NCBI RefSeq assembly: GCF_028890115.1
Contig: NZ_JARCJD010000021.1
Coordinates: 1-58,289 of the forward strand
Direction of reading: 5' to 3'
Length of the DNA stretch: 58,289 nucleotides
DNA from: Phaeobacter sp. QD34_24
GTDB taxonomy: Bacteria; Pseudomonadota; Alphaproteobacteria; Rhodobacterales; Rhodobacteraceae
The first letter of the stretch is position 1, and each line of letters begins with the position of its first letter. Shown here in pieces: positions 48,771 through 56,942 of this stretch. A program made the translations under genes and the position numbers. The notes under the pieces are model-generated. The model worked only from the letters and a program-made list of their open reading frames with translations, was not told where the DNA came from and made no database searches.

Positions 48771-49556
48771 ATGGAACTGGACGACGCCTATGCCAATGGC
48801 GCCTATATAGAAGGGGCCGATGATTATCCGCCGCGCTGGGATGCATCGGCCGAGGATTTCCGCAACAGCCTGCATGAGCGTGCCCAGCTGGACATTCCCT
48901 ATGGTCCTGGCGCGCGAAACAAATTCGATCTGTTCCTGCCCGAAGGGACCCCCAAGGGGCTGTTCGTCTTCGTGCACGGTGGCTACTGGCTGCGTTTCGA
49001 CAAGAGCACCTGGTCGCATCTGGCGGTTGGCCCGCTGGCGCATGGCTGGGCGGTGGCGATGCCCTCCTATGATCTGTGCCCCGATGTCTCGATCGCAGAG
49101 ATCACCCGGCAGGTGGCCTCGGCCCTGGTCCATATCGCCGAGGAGGTGGATGGGCCCATCGTTCTGGCGGGCCATTCGGCTGGCGGTCACCTGGTCGCCC
49201 GCATGCTGGATCGCGCTCTGGTGCCTGATGATATCGGCGCGCGTATCAAGACCGTGATCCCGATCTCGCCACTGTCGGATCTGCTGCCGCTGCTGCGGAC
49301 CTCGATGAACAAGGAGTTCAAGATGGATGCCGAGGCCGCCCGCGCCGAAAGCCCTGTGGAGATGCGGGACCGCTACGATGTGCCGGTCACGGTCTGGGTC
49401 GGGGCCGAGGAACGCCCGGCTTTCCTGGATCAGGCGGTCTGGCTGTCAGATGCCTGGGGTGCCGATCACGTCATCGCCTTTGGCAAACACCATTTCAACG
49501 TGATCGATCCCCTGGCAGACCCGGACAGCGACATGGTGGCGCTGATCGTGAATTAG
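48771..49556 (+). CDS. Alpha/beta hydrolase, arylformamidase/esterase-like
   Basis: 261 residues from the ATG at 48771 preceded by GGGGAGA. Oxyanion motif FVHGGYWLRF, nucleophile Ser in LAGHSAGGHLVARML, and a likely His in FGKHHFNVIDPL. The HGGYW variant is common in kynurenine formamidase (KynB-like) and related esterases. It lies 196 bp upstream of creatinase on the same strand. A role in opening an amide, lactone or ester in nitrogenous-compound catabolism is possible but not established. Confidence 0.82.
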   Translation: MELDDAYANGAYIEGADDYPPRWDASAEDFRNSLHERAQLDIPYGPGARNKFDLFLPEGTPKGLFVFVHGGYWLRFDKSTWSHLAVGPLAHGWAVAMPSYDLCPDVSIAEITRQVASALVHIAEEVDGPIVLAGHSAGGHLVARMLDRALVPDDIGARIKTVIPISPLSDLLPLLRTSMNKEFKMDAEAARAESPVEMRDRYDVPVTVWVGAEERPAFLDQAVWLSDAWGADHVIAFGKHHFNVIDPLADPDSDMVALIVN

Positions 49557-49752
49557 GCATCCCGCCCGGTCTGCGCGACCTCCTGAAAAAGGCCGCGCAG
49601 AAAACACTTGCCAGAGCCCCCGTTCCGCAGCATTCCTGTGGTCAGGGCCGGGCGATGGCGTCGCCGCGTGGGTCGATTCCACGGGCCTTGATCATACCAA
49701 AAATCTGTCCTGTACGCCGGGACCTTTCTTAAGAAAAAAGGAAGGATCCAGC

Positions 49753-50961
49753 ATGACTGCACGTCCTGACATGTACCGTTTTCACAATGGCGAAAAGGCG
49801 CCATTGCAATTCCCCGTGGCCGAGTATGAGGCGCGCATTGCGGGCCTGCGCAAGATCATGGAGGCGTCGGGCGTCACCGCCGCTGTCTTCAGCTCGATGC
49901 ATAATATCTCGTATTATTCGGGGTTTACCTACTGCGCCTTTGGCCGTCCCTATGGCCTGGTGGTCACTGCCGATGCTGCCGTCACCATCAGCGCCGGCAT
50001 CGATGCCGGCCAGCCCTGGCGGCGTTCGTTCTGCGACAACATCACCTATACCGACTGGCAGCGCGACAATTTCTGGCGCGCGATCCTGTCTGTGGCTGGC
50101 CCCGGCGCGCGGGTCGGCTATGAGAGCGATCACCTGACCCTGCTGCAAAAGGGCAAGCTCGAAGCCTTCCTGCAACCGGCTGAGATGATTGACCTATATG
50201 AGCCCACCATGCGCCAGCGCATGCATAAATCCGCAGCCGAGATCGAGCTGATCCGCGCCGGTGCTGCGGTGGCGGACGTGGGCGGCTATGCCATCCGCGA
50301 TGCGATCCGCGAAGGGGTGCGGGAGATCGATGTGGCGATGGCGGGGCGGGATGCGATGGAGCTGGAGATCGCCAAACGCTTTCCGGACGCCGAATACCGC
50401 GACACCTGGGTCTGGTTCCAGTCGGGCATCAACACCGACGGCGCCCACAACCCGGTGACCGCCAGAAAGCTGCAGCGCGGCGATATCCTGTCGCTCAACA
50501 CCTTCCCGATGATCTCGGGCTACTACACCGCGCTGGAGCGCACCCTGTTCGTGGGAGAGGTCGATCCCGACAGCATGGCGGTTTGGCAGGCCAATGTCGC
50601 GGCCCATGAATACGGCATCTCGCTCTTGAAGCCGGGGTCAAGCTGCGCCGAAATCACCCATAAGATCAACGCCTTTTTCGAAGAGCGCGATTTGCTGCAA
50701 TACCGCACCTTTGGCTATGGGCACTCGTTCGGGGTGCTGTCCCACTACTATGGGCGCGAGGCGGGTCTGGAGCTGCGCGAGGATATCGACACGGTGCTGG
50801 AGCCGGGCATGGTCATCTCCATGGAGCCGATGCTGACCATCGCGGAAGGCCAGCCCGGAGCGGGCGGCTACCGCGAACATGACATCCTGGTGATCACCGA
50901 GGACGGCAACGAGAACATCACCGGCTACCCCTATGGGCCGGAGTTCAACGTGGTTGGGTGA
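49753..50961 (+). CDS. Creatinase (creatine amidinohydrolase)
   Basis: 402 residues, closely resembling characterised Pseudomonas creatinase in my memory of the family: SSMHNISYYSGFTYCAFGRPYGLVV, TYTDWQRDNFW, WFQSGINTDGAHNPVTARKLQRGDILSLN (the catalytic His lies in this segment), QYRTFGYGHSFGVLSHYYGREAGLELREDIDTVLEPGMVISMEPM and GAGGYREHDILVI. Pita-bread (creatinase/aminopeptidase P) fold. It hydrolyses creatine to sarcosine and urea. The leader has AAGGAAGGA. No sarcosine oxidase or urease lies next to it. A hairpin follows the stop. Confidence 0.9.
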   Translation: MTARPDMYRFHNGEKAPLQFPVAEYEARIAGLRKIMEASGVTAAVFSSMHNISYYSGFTYCAFGRPYGLVVTADAAVTISAGIDAGQPWRRSFCDNITYTDWQRDNFWRAILSVAGPGARVGYESDHLTLLQKGKLEAFLQPAEMIDLYEPTMRQRMHKSAAEIELIRAGAAVADVGGYAIRDAIREGVREIDVAMAGRDAMELEIAKRFPDAEYRDTWVWFQSGINTDGAHNPVTARKLQRGDILSLNTFPMISGYYTALERTLFVGEVDPDSMAVWQANVAAHEYGISLLKPGSSCAEITHKINAFFEERDLLQYRTFGYGHSFGVLSHYYGREAGLELREDIDTVLEPGMVISMEPMLTIAEGQPGAGGYREHDILVITEDGNENITGYPYGPEFNVVG

Positions 50962-50972
50962 GGCGCGTCCTG

Positions 50973-50995
50973 GAAACGCTCTGGGAGAGCGTTTC
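50973..50995 (+). terminator. Hairpin downstream of creatinase, terminator-like
   Basis: GAAACGCTCT pairs exactly with AGAGCGTTTC around GGG, a 10-bp stem 11 bases after the creatinase stop. The run after the stem (AGCGCC) is not T-rich, so termination efficiency is uncertain. Confidence 0.6.
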
Positions 50996-51026
50996 AGCGC
51001 CGAACGGGCGGAGCCCCGGCTGAGGA

Positions 51027-51080
51027 GACATCCGGGGGGTGACATCCGTACACCCCCCGTACACCGGCTGTGCACCGGCG
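51027..51080. repeat. Tandem 11-bp GTRCACC array with overlapping inverted repeat
   Basis: gtacacc at 51048 and 51059, and gtgcacc at 51070, recur every 11 bp (units gtacacccccc, gtacaccggct, gtgcaccggcg), i.e. one helical turn apart. An inverted repeat cggggggtg (51033-51041) / caccccccg (51051-51059) overlaps the first units, and gacatcc occurs twice (51027, 51041). Possible protein-binding array or an intergenic repeat family member. Located between creatinase and the AT-rich operon. Confidence 0.65.
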
Positions 51081-51270
51081 GTGTGGCGGGGCGAAAGGCG
51101 GAGTGGGATGAGACGGCGATATAGGAGCAAGGAAAGATCGTGGTTTGCGCACAACTTCCGGCAGCGTTTTGAGTGAGGGTAGTTTTCACGCTCCGTTTCG
51201 TGTATTGGTTGTCGACCGAAATTTGGCACGAAGGCTTCGTTAACCTTGCAAAAAGAAATCGTTGATATAT

Positions 51271-51762
51271 ATGGCAACACTGATAGGCTTGTGTGAGCAA
51301 GGGCTGCTTGACACGATCGACCCTCTAAGCCCGCATGAGCTTCCTTGGAGATCGCTTTATGGAACACCGGATTTTATCGATTGGCTCGATAGGGCGTTGC
51401 CCACGTTAGATCACAACGATTTGTACGATGATCTGACACCGCAAGACCAAGTGTTCGTGGCGTTTCACGAATACGTAGCTGGAGAAGAGTTCCTTGAAGA
51501 TCGGCGCTTTAAGAAACTCAGCTGGACGCCCGAGAGGTTCGTTTGGGAAATCAAAACCGAAGAGGTCCGAGTGTTCGGGTGGGTGCCTCACAAAAATGCG
51601 TTCATTTGCTGTTATGGTGATAGCAAAGACAGAATCGAAACTGAGCGTAGCTACGGGCGGTACATCGCGCAAACAGTATACGTTCGCGACAATATGGATT
51701 TAGACGAACCTAAGTTGGTTCGCAGCGGAGCTTTGCACGATGTCGTATCGAATAAAGATTGA
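51271..51762 (+). CDS. HigB/RelE-like toxin-type protein
   Basis: 163 residues from ATG 51271. The C-terminal half (RFVWEIKTEEVRVFGWVPHKNAFICCYGDSKDRIE) resembles the RelE/HigB fold of type II toxins and phage Gp49-like proteins; the N-terminal ~60 residues are unfamiliar. The gene is AT-rich, unlike its surroundings, with an AT-rich leader. It overlaps the next gene by 23 bases, which encodes an HTH protein as expected of a higBA-type order (toxin first). Toxicity is not shown. Confidence 0.7.
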   Translation: MATLIGLCEQGLLDTIDPLSPHELPWRSLYGTPDFIDWLDRALPTLDHNDLYDDLTPQDQVFVAFHEYVAGEEFLEDRRFKKLSWTPERFVWEIKTEEVRVFGWVPHKNAFICCYGDSKDRIETERSYGRYIAQTVYVRDNMDLDEPKLVRSGALHDVVSNKD

Positions 51763-52120
51763 TGGCAAGAAACGGAAGGCGGCGCTCTTCATTTCTCAAG
51801 TCCAGAAAGAAATTCAGAAGGCGCTTATCGAATCCGGTAAAACGCAGCAAGAAGTCGCGACTATATTGGGAGTGGATAGGTCTGTTGTAAATCGAAGGCT
51901 GAAAGGGAATTCAAATTTGACAGCTCGCTCAATTGCGGAGTTTGCTTACGCGCTAGATAAAAATATCGAATTTAAGATGGTCGACATTAATCTTGCTGGA
52001 CGCGGTAATGGCGTGGAAGATGCCCATAATGTTGTTCAATTGAATAGTTTTCGCGACGATCCCGCAACGGGAACTGTGAAGCCCGATGCCACAATAAATG
52101 TTGAGAGTGCTGTCCTGTGA
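51740..52120 (+). CDS. XRE-type helix-turn-helix protein, probable antitoxin
   Basis: 126 residues. HTH about 25-70: IQKALIESGKTQQEVATILGVDRSVVNRRLKGNSNLTARSIAEFAYAL, the XRE/HipB pattern seen in HigA-like antitoxins and phage repressors. The C-terminal ~50 residues are polar and low-complexity. It overlaps the toxin-like gene before it (23 bases) and the next gene (four bases, ATGA/GTGA type). AT-rich like its neighbours. Likely operon autorepressor. Confidence 0.78.
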   Translation: MSYRIKIDGKKRKAALFISQVQKEIQKALIESGKTQQEVATILGVDRSVVNRRLKGNSNLTARSIAEFAYALDKNIEFKMVDINLAGRGNGVEDAHNVVQLNSFRDDPATGTVKPDATINVESAVL

Positions 52121-52587
52121 ATGCTGAAGCGTATGGGGTTACCGTTTTTTGCGATGACATTCGGCATGAAGTCGCCGGAAAAATGACCCTCGTAGGGTGT
52201 TATTTGGCTGAAATGAATTTCAGTAATCCCCCGCCGGGAGTGCTGCCCACGTTCGCGGCGTTAGTGAATGTAAGAATTCCGCTGTCAATAGAGTATGATA
52301 AGTTGACGCTGCTAGTCGTGAAAGAGACAGGTAGCGAAGTGGAGGAAATTTTTAGGACTGAAGTCGATAATCCTTCAACAAGTCTAAATAGTGATCCACA
52401 AGATGACGGTGGTGAGGCGCCGAGTATCGCAATGATTGCGGTTCCTGTGAGGTGGTCGCTGATGGAGTTTTCTAAACCAGGGTTTATTAAAGTCAGAGGA
52501 TACTTGGATGGAGATGCGGAGATTCGAGCTGGCGCGCTGAGGGTGAATTTCCCTTCGGGTGAAAATCTGGACCCTGAAGGAGGTTGA
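52117..52587 (+). CDS. DUF6941-like protein in the AT-rich operon
   Basis: 156 residues, start GTG overlapping the HTH gene end by four bases. N-terminal VTVFCDDIRHEVAGKMTLVGCYLAEM matches the family whose members read FCDDIR..GK.TLIGVY. Beta-rich; ends in RVNFPSGENLDPEGG. No catalytic motif is visible and function is unknown. Coupled translation with the toxin/antitoxin-like pair makes it a third component rather than a bystander. Atypical low GC. Confidence 0.65.
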   Translation: MNAEAYGVTVFCDDIRHEVAGKMTLVGCYLAEMNFSNPPPGVLPTFAALVNVRIPLSIEYDKLTLLVVKETGSEVEEIFRTEVDNPSTSLNSDPQDDGGEAPSIAMIAVPVRWSLMEFSKPGFIKVRGYLDGDAEIRAGALRVNFPSGENLDPEGG

Positions 52588-52777
52588 TTGAACTTGGTGA
52601 GAGCAAGATGATCGCTATTTGCCCTACAAAACACTGATCCTGTTTCAATTACTGATCCTGATTACAGCCCCCTCCCATTGCACGCCCCCTTTCGATCAGG
52701 CATAGCGGGGGCGGCTCTGCTGCGCTATGCAGGGGAGGGCGGGGCTTTGGATGATGCCTCCCCCGCCAGGACCTCAT

Positions 52778-53551
52778 ATGACCTCTGACAAGACTGACCT
52801 CCGCCCCATGGACGATCTGCCCAAGAAGACGAAAAACGAATACGCTCTGATCCAGCTTTTGCCCAATATCATGACGGTGGGGGCGATCTGCGCGGGGCTG
52901 TCGGCGGTGCGCTTCGGGGTGCAGGGCAATTACGTGCTGGCGGTGCAGCTGATCCTGCTGGCGGCCCTTCTGGATGGGCTGGATGGGCGGCTGGCGCGGG
53001 CGCTTGGCAGTGACAGCAAGATGGGGGCCGAGCTGGATTCGCTGGCCGATTTCCTGAACTTCGGCGTGGCGGCGCCCCTGGTGATCTATTTCTGGGCCTT
53101 GCAGGACATGCGCAGTGCGGGGTGGATCTCGGTCCTGGTGTTCTCGGTCTGCTGCGTGGTGCGGCTGGCGCGGTTCAACGTGGCGGCGAAATCCGAAGAA
53201 CCGGTGGAGGGAGAGCGCGAGGGTTATTTCACCGGCATCCCGTCCCCCGCCGGGGCGATGCTGGCGATGCTGCCGATGTTCCTGTCTTTCTCATTCGCGG
53301 ATGGGCTGGTCATTCCGGGCCTGCTGATCTGCTTTCACATGGTTGTCATAGGGTTCCTTATGATCAGCCGCATTCCCACATGGTCGCCCAAGGCGGTGAA
53401 GATCAGCCGCGAGAATGTGAAGTACTTCCTTGTAGGGTGTGCCTTTGCCGGGGCGGCGGTTCTGACCTATGCTTGGACAACGCTGGTGGTGTTGTGCCTT
53501 GCTTACGTGGTTCTGGTGGTTTGGGGGCTGATCCGTAGGGTGCCGGATTGA
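52778..53551 (+). CDS. pssA: CDP-diacylglycerol-serine O-phosphatidyltransferase
   Basis: 257 residues from ATG 52778. CDP-alcohol phosphatidyltransferase motif DGLDGRLARALGSDSKMGAELDSLAD (DGxxAR-x8-Gx3Dx3D) is complete, followed by several membrane helices. It makes phosphatidylserine from CDP-diacylglycerol and serine, the first step toward phosphatidylethanolamine. The next gene is a PE N-methyltransferase-like enzyme; no psd is present next to it here. Confidence 0.95.
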   Translation: MTSDKTDLRPMDDLPKKTKNEYALIQLLPNIMTVGAICAGLSAVRFGVQGNYVLAVQLILLAALLDGLDGRLARALGSDSKMGAELDSLADFLNFGVAAPLVIYFWALQDMRSAGWISVLVFSVCCVVRLARFNVAAKSEEPVEGEREGYFTGIPSPAGAMLAMLPMFLSFSFADGLVIPGLLICFHMVVIGFLMISRIPTWSPKAVKISRENVKYFLVGCAFAGAAVLTYAWTTLVVLCLAYVVLVVWGLIRRVPD

Positions 53552-53579
53552 ACCCGTAATTCGAACGGGGGACAGGCGA

Positions 53580-54248
53580 TTGGAACTGAGGGCGGTTCAA
53601 TCATCCTATGCGCGCTGGGCGCCGATCTATGACAGGACATTCGGAGCGGTGACCAATGCCGGGCGCCGCCGGGTGGTGGGCTATATCAACCGGCGCGGCG
53701 GCACGGTGCTGGAGGTGGGCGTGGGCACCGGATTGTCGCTGCCCCATTACGGCCCGGATGTGAAGGTCACCGGCATCGATTTCAGCCGCGAGATGCTGGC
53801 CAAGGCCAAGACCCGCGTTGCCGAAATGGACCTGCGCCACGTGAAGGCCCTGCGCCAGATGGATGCGCGCTGCCTCGATTTTCCGGATGCGTCCTTTGAC
53901 ACGGTGGCGGCGATGCATGTGCTGTCGGTGGTGCCCGAACCGCAAAAGGTGATGGCTGAAATCGCCCGTGTGCTGAAACCGGGCGGCGAGGTGGTGATCA
54001 GCAACCATTTCAAAAGCACCGATGGGATGATGGCGGCGGTAGAGAAGATCTCGGCCCGCTTTGCCAATGTCTTGGGCTGGCATGCGGATTTCGAGATCGA
54101 GACGATCCTGCAGGAGGGCAGCCTGGCCGTGAAGGAGAAGGAAAGCCTGCCGCCCCTGGGGCTGATGACCTTCCTGGTGCTCAAGAAGGCGCCGCAAGGC
54201 CAACCGCACAGGCCCGGCCGCACGGGATTGGCATCGTCCCGAAAGTGA
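53580..54248 (+). CDS. pmtA: Phosphatidylethanolamine N-methyltransferase-like (PmtA type)
   Basis: 222 residues from a TTG start with AGG just upstream. Class I SAM methyltransferase: SSYARWAPIYDRTFG is the hallmark opening of the Rhodobacter-type PmtA, followed by VLEVGVGTGLSLPHYGPDVKVTGIDFSREMLAKAK (SAM site). It methylates PE stepwise to phosphatidylcholine. Adjacent to pssA, 28 bp after its stop, supporting a phospholipid role. Assignment rests on this opening and context. Confidence 0.82.
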   Translation: MELRAVQSSYARWAPIYDRTFGAVTNAGRRRVVGYINRRGGTVLEVGVGTGLSLPHYGPDVKVTGIDFSREMLAKAKTRVAEMDLRHVKALRQMDARCLDFPDASFDTVAAMHVLSVVPEPQKVMAEIARVLKPGGEVVISNHFKSTDGMMAAVEKISARFANVLGWHADFEIETILQEGSLAVKEKESLPPLGLMTFLVLKKAPQGQPHRPGRTGLASSRK

Positions 54249-54303
54249 TTATGTTCCAAGGTACCAGCTGGGGCTCGCACAGATCCGGCTGGGGCAAGGG
54301 GCG

Positions 54304-54573
54304 GTGGTTTTGGCGTTTATTCGACTGTTTTTCTTCCTGATGATCACGCTGACGGTGGTCTATGGCGGCGTGTCGCTCTATTCGCGGGAAATGCGTCGGG
54401 CCAAGCTCAAGCGTCGCTGGAAAGACAAGGGGTTGACCGGGGACCGCGCGGCCTTCATCCAGCGGGGGCTGAGGCAATATGACCGGTCCTTTCGGCGTCG
54501 GCTGATCCTTCTGGTCTATGCCGTGCCACTGGCGCTGATCGCCCTGGTGATTTACATGGTCAATTTCAGATAG
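54304..54573 (+). CDS. Small membrane protein, unknown function
   Basis: 89 residues, GTG start with AAGGGGC in front. Two membrane segments (3-22 and 65-85) flanking a basic stretch (SREMRRAKLKRRWKDKG). It ends ten bases before a DUF1523 gene, so the two are probably one transcript. No known family. Confidence 0.75.
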   Translation: MVLAFIRLFFFLMITLTVVYGGVSLYSREMRRAKLKRRWKDKGLTGDRAAFIQRGLRQYDRSFRRRLILLVYAVPLALIALVIYMVNFR

Positions 54574-54582
54574 GAGAGCGTC

Positions 54583-55224
54583 ATGGGCTATATCAAATGG
54601 GGATTTCTGATCACCGTCTGGCTGCTGTTCGGCGCCTTTCTGCACTACACCCTGCCGCAGTACGACGTGGTGCGCATCGTCAACACCTACGAGGAACGGC
54701 AGGAACTGAACGACTGGACGCGGATCTTCTGGTCGACGCCGGACAGCCAGTCCAGCGAATTGGTGAACCGGGATGTACAGTTCATCCAGGCGGTGCGCCC
54801 GAATGGCGATGCGGTGGTCTACCGCAACGAGGACACCGGCTGGAACTGGCCGCCCTATTTCAAGTTCGACACTGCGAACCTCTATACCGAGGCCAATGAC
54901 GCCATCTCCAACAAGGCCAACCCCGAATGGGTGGCGGTGCTGCACTACGGCTGGCGCAACGAGTTCCTCTCGGCCTTTCCCAATGCGGTTGCGATCAGGC
55001 CCGTTACCGGGCCGGAGGACAAGCCGCTCAATTGGGTGAGCATTGTCATCCTGGTGCTGATCGCGGCGCTGTTCTGGGCCATCTATGTGCGCTGGCGCCG
55101 GTTCCGCCGCAACCGGCTTGATCCGATGATCGACGAGGTGGAAGACAGCCTCTATGCCGCCGGGGACGCGATCTCCGAAAAGAAAAGCCGCCTGCGTCGC
55201 TGGCTTGGTGGCACGGGCGGCTGA
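54583..55224 (+). CDS. DUF1523 family membrane protein
   Basis: 213 residues. One N-terminal helix (5-25), a periplasmic domain with VVRIVNTYEERQELNDWTRIFWSTPDSQSSELVNRDVQFIQAVRPNGDAVVYRNEDTGWNWPPYFKFDTANL, a second helix around 150-170 and a polar tail. This is the DUF1523 arrangement, found mainly in alphaproteobacteria, function unknown. Follows the small membrane gene and faces the glycosyltransferase gene end, two bases apart. Confidence 0.88.
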   Translation: MGYIKWGFLITVWLLFGAFLHYTLPQYDVVRIVNTYEERQELNDWTRIFWSTPDSQSSELVNRDVQFIQAVRPNGDAVVYRNEDTGWNWPPYFKFDTANLYTEANDAISNKANPEWVAVLHYGWRNEFLSAFPNAVAIRPVTGPEDKPLNWVSIVILVLIAALFWAIYVRWRRFRRNRLDPMIDEVEDSLYAAGDAISEKKSRLRRWLGGTGG

Positions 55225-55226
55225 GC

Positions 55227-56804
55227 CTAGTCTTTGAAAAGACCGTTGTCCCGGTAGATCTCTTCGGCCTGCTGCCGGGACAGGCCAAAGACCTCTGCCA
55301 GAGCCGTCACGTCCGAGTCTGCCGTGCCGGATTCGCTGATGTAGTGACAGCCCTGGAAATCCGCATCGCGGATCCTGTCGCTTTCATAGAGGATGTCATT
55401 GCGGATCGAGGGCAGGATCCGTTCCAGCGTCTGCTGTGGTGTTTGCGTGCCCACCAGCCCCGACCGTTCGGCATGGGCGATCAGATCCGCGTCGGAGAAG
55501 CTGCAGTCAAGATGCAGCAGCCGGATGGTGGAGCGGTCAGAGGCGAAATCCTGAATGAGCTCCAGCCCGGACGGGTCGATGCAAACCATCAACCGATCGC
55601 TGTCATAGTGGTCGAACAGCATCCGCATCAGCGCGCGGTGATGCCGGTTGCGCTTGTCCAGGGTGGTCTCGATGCCGCCAAGATCGGGCAAGGGGGTATC
55701 GGCTTCGTGAAAGAGATAGCCCAAAGCGGGGACAGAGGTGATCTTGTGGATCCGCTCCACCAGGCGCTTGGCCAGGTGCCACTTCTTGCAGACCACCATT
55801 ACCAGCACCCGTTCCCGCCCCAGCGTGCTTTCGGCTTCCCAGAAACGCGGGGCAAACCGACGCCCGTTTCGCCCGCGCCCGGCCAGGAAGCGATAAAGGT
55901 TGCGGCCTTCGTTGGAGATCTGGAATTCCACGTCTTCGGCCATATACAGGCGACCCAGGCGGCGCCGCAGCTCTTTTGCCTCCGGGCTGATCTTGCGGGC
56001 AAAGAGGAAGTCCTGCCCCAATAGTAGATCATAGTGGTCATTGTAGAAATTCACCGGCATCCCGTAATCGGTGAACATCAGGAAGGTGAGCGTGCGGCTG
56101 TGGATCTCCTGGCTGGGGATCAGGTGGCGGACCAGGGTTTGGAAAAAGGTTTCATCGGGAATCCAGGTGGTGCGGAAAAACCGGATCACGTCGCGGCGTT
56201 TCTTCAGGAAACTGAAGATCGCCTCGATGGTGCGGCGGCGCAGGCACCACCATTGGCTGCCGATCTGCATCTGCAGATCGGCGGGAATGGCGCGCTGCAA
56301 GCCCAGTTTCTTCTGCAGGGCGTGGCTGAATTCGAACAATCGCTTGTGCTTGCGCTCGTTGAAATAGTGCCGGTAGATCAGCCGGTCTTCGACCATGCCG
56401 GTCTCGATCCAGTTGCTTTCGAAGAAATCGAAGCTCTCGATGAAATCGCAATCGTTCCGGTCCAGGAAATCATGGGCATATTGCGCGGTCTTGATGGCCA
56501 TGCAATCGCCGGACAGCATGTAGAAATGGGTGGCGCGGGGGAATGTCTCCAGCGCGGCTTCCAGCGCCCCCAGCGTGGCCTGCACCAGCGACCATTCCCC
56601 CCAGCCGCATTTGATGCGCCGACGGGCAAAACAGACATTGGGGTTGTCCTTCAGCGTGGCTCTGATTTCCTCGAAATCCCGGTTGCTGGCGCGCCCGTCG
56701 AAGTGGATCACCATGTAATCGCCAACCGCCGTCAGCCGCTCGGCCTGCTGGATGATCGCTTCGGGATCCTTGTGACACAGCAGGATGTAAGCGATTTTTG
56801 CCAT
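55227..56804 (-). CDS. GT14-like (core-2/I-branching) glycosyltransferase with extra C-terminal domain (DUF5928-type)
   Basis: 525 residues. Residues about 1-250 resemble beta-1,6-N-acetylglucosaminyltransferases: AYILLCHKDPEAIIQQAERL, VIHFDGRASNRDFEEI, RRRIKCGWGEWSLVQATLGALEAAL and YMLSGDCMAIK. The C-terminal ~250 residues (from AGRGRNGRRFAPRFWEAE) are a separate domain seen in Rhodobacteraceae homologues and ending in GLSRQQAEEIYRDNGLF. Probably builds or modifies a surface polysaccharide. Divergent from a sulfotransferase gene (138 bp spacer). Acceptor unknown. Confidence 0.85.
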   Translation of the reverse strand: MAKIAYILLCHKDPEAIIQQAERLTAVGDYMVIHFDGRASNRDFEEIRATLKDNPNVCFARRRIKCGWGEWSLVQATLGALEAALETFPRATHFYMLSGDCMAIKTAQYAHDFLDRNDCDFIESFDFFESNWIETGMVEDRLIYRHYFNERKHKRLFEFSHALQKKLGLQRAIPADLQMQIGSQWWCLRRRTIEAIFSFLKKRRDVIRFFRTTWIPDETFFQTLVRHLIPSQEIHSRTLTFLMFTDYGMPVNFYNDHYDLLLGQDFLFARKISPEAKELRRRLGRLYMAEDVEFQISNEGRNLYRFLAGRGRNGRRFAPRFWEAESTLGRERVLVMVVCKKWHLAKRLVERIHKITSVPALGYLFHEADTPLPDLGGIETTLDKRNRHHRALMRMLFDHYDSDRLMVCIDPSGLELIQDFASDRSTIRLLHLDCSFSDADLIAHAERSGLVGTQTPQQTLERILPSIRNDILYESDRIRDADFQGCHYISESGTADSDVTALAEVFGLSRQQAEEIYRDNGLFKD

Positions 56805-56942
56805 TTTAACGACGATAGCCCTGCTTGCGGTGGATTGTAGTCTTGATAAAGCGCAGAGCGATTTGAAGAAACAAGATTATTTGTCTTTTGAATGCGATAT
56901 GGGCATTGTTGCGGGAATTGGCAGGACAAGTGAGGGATTTGG

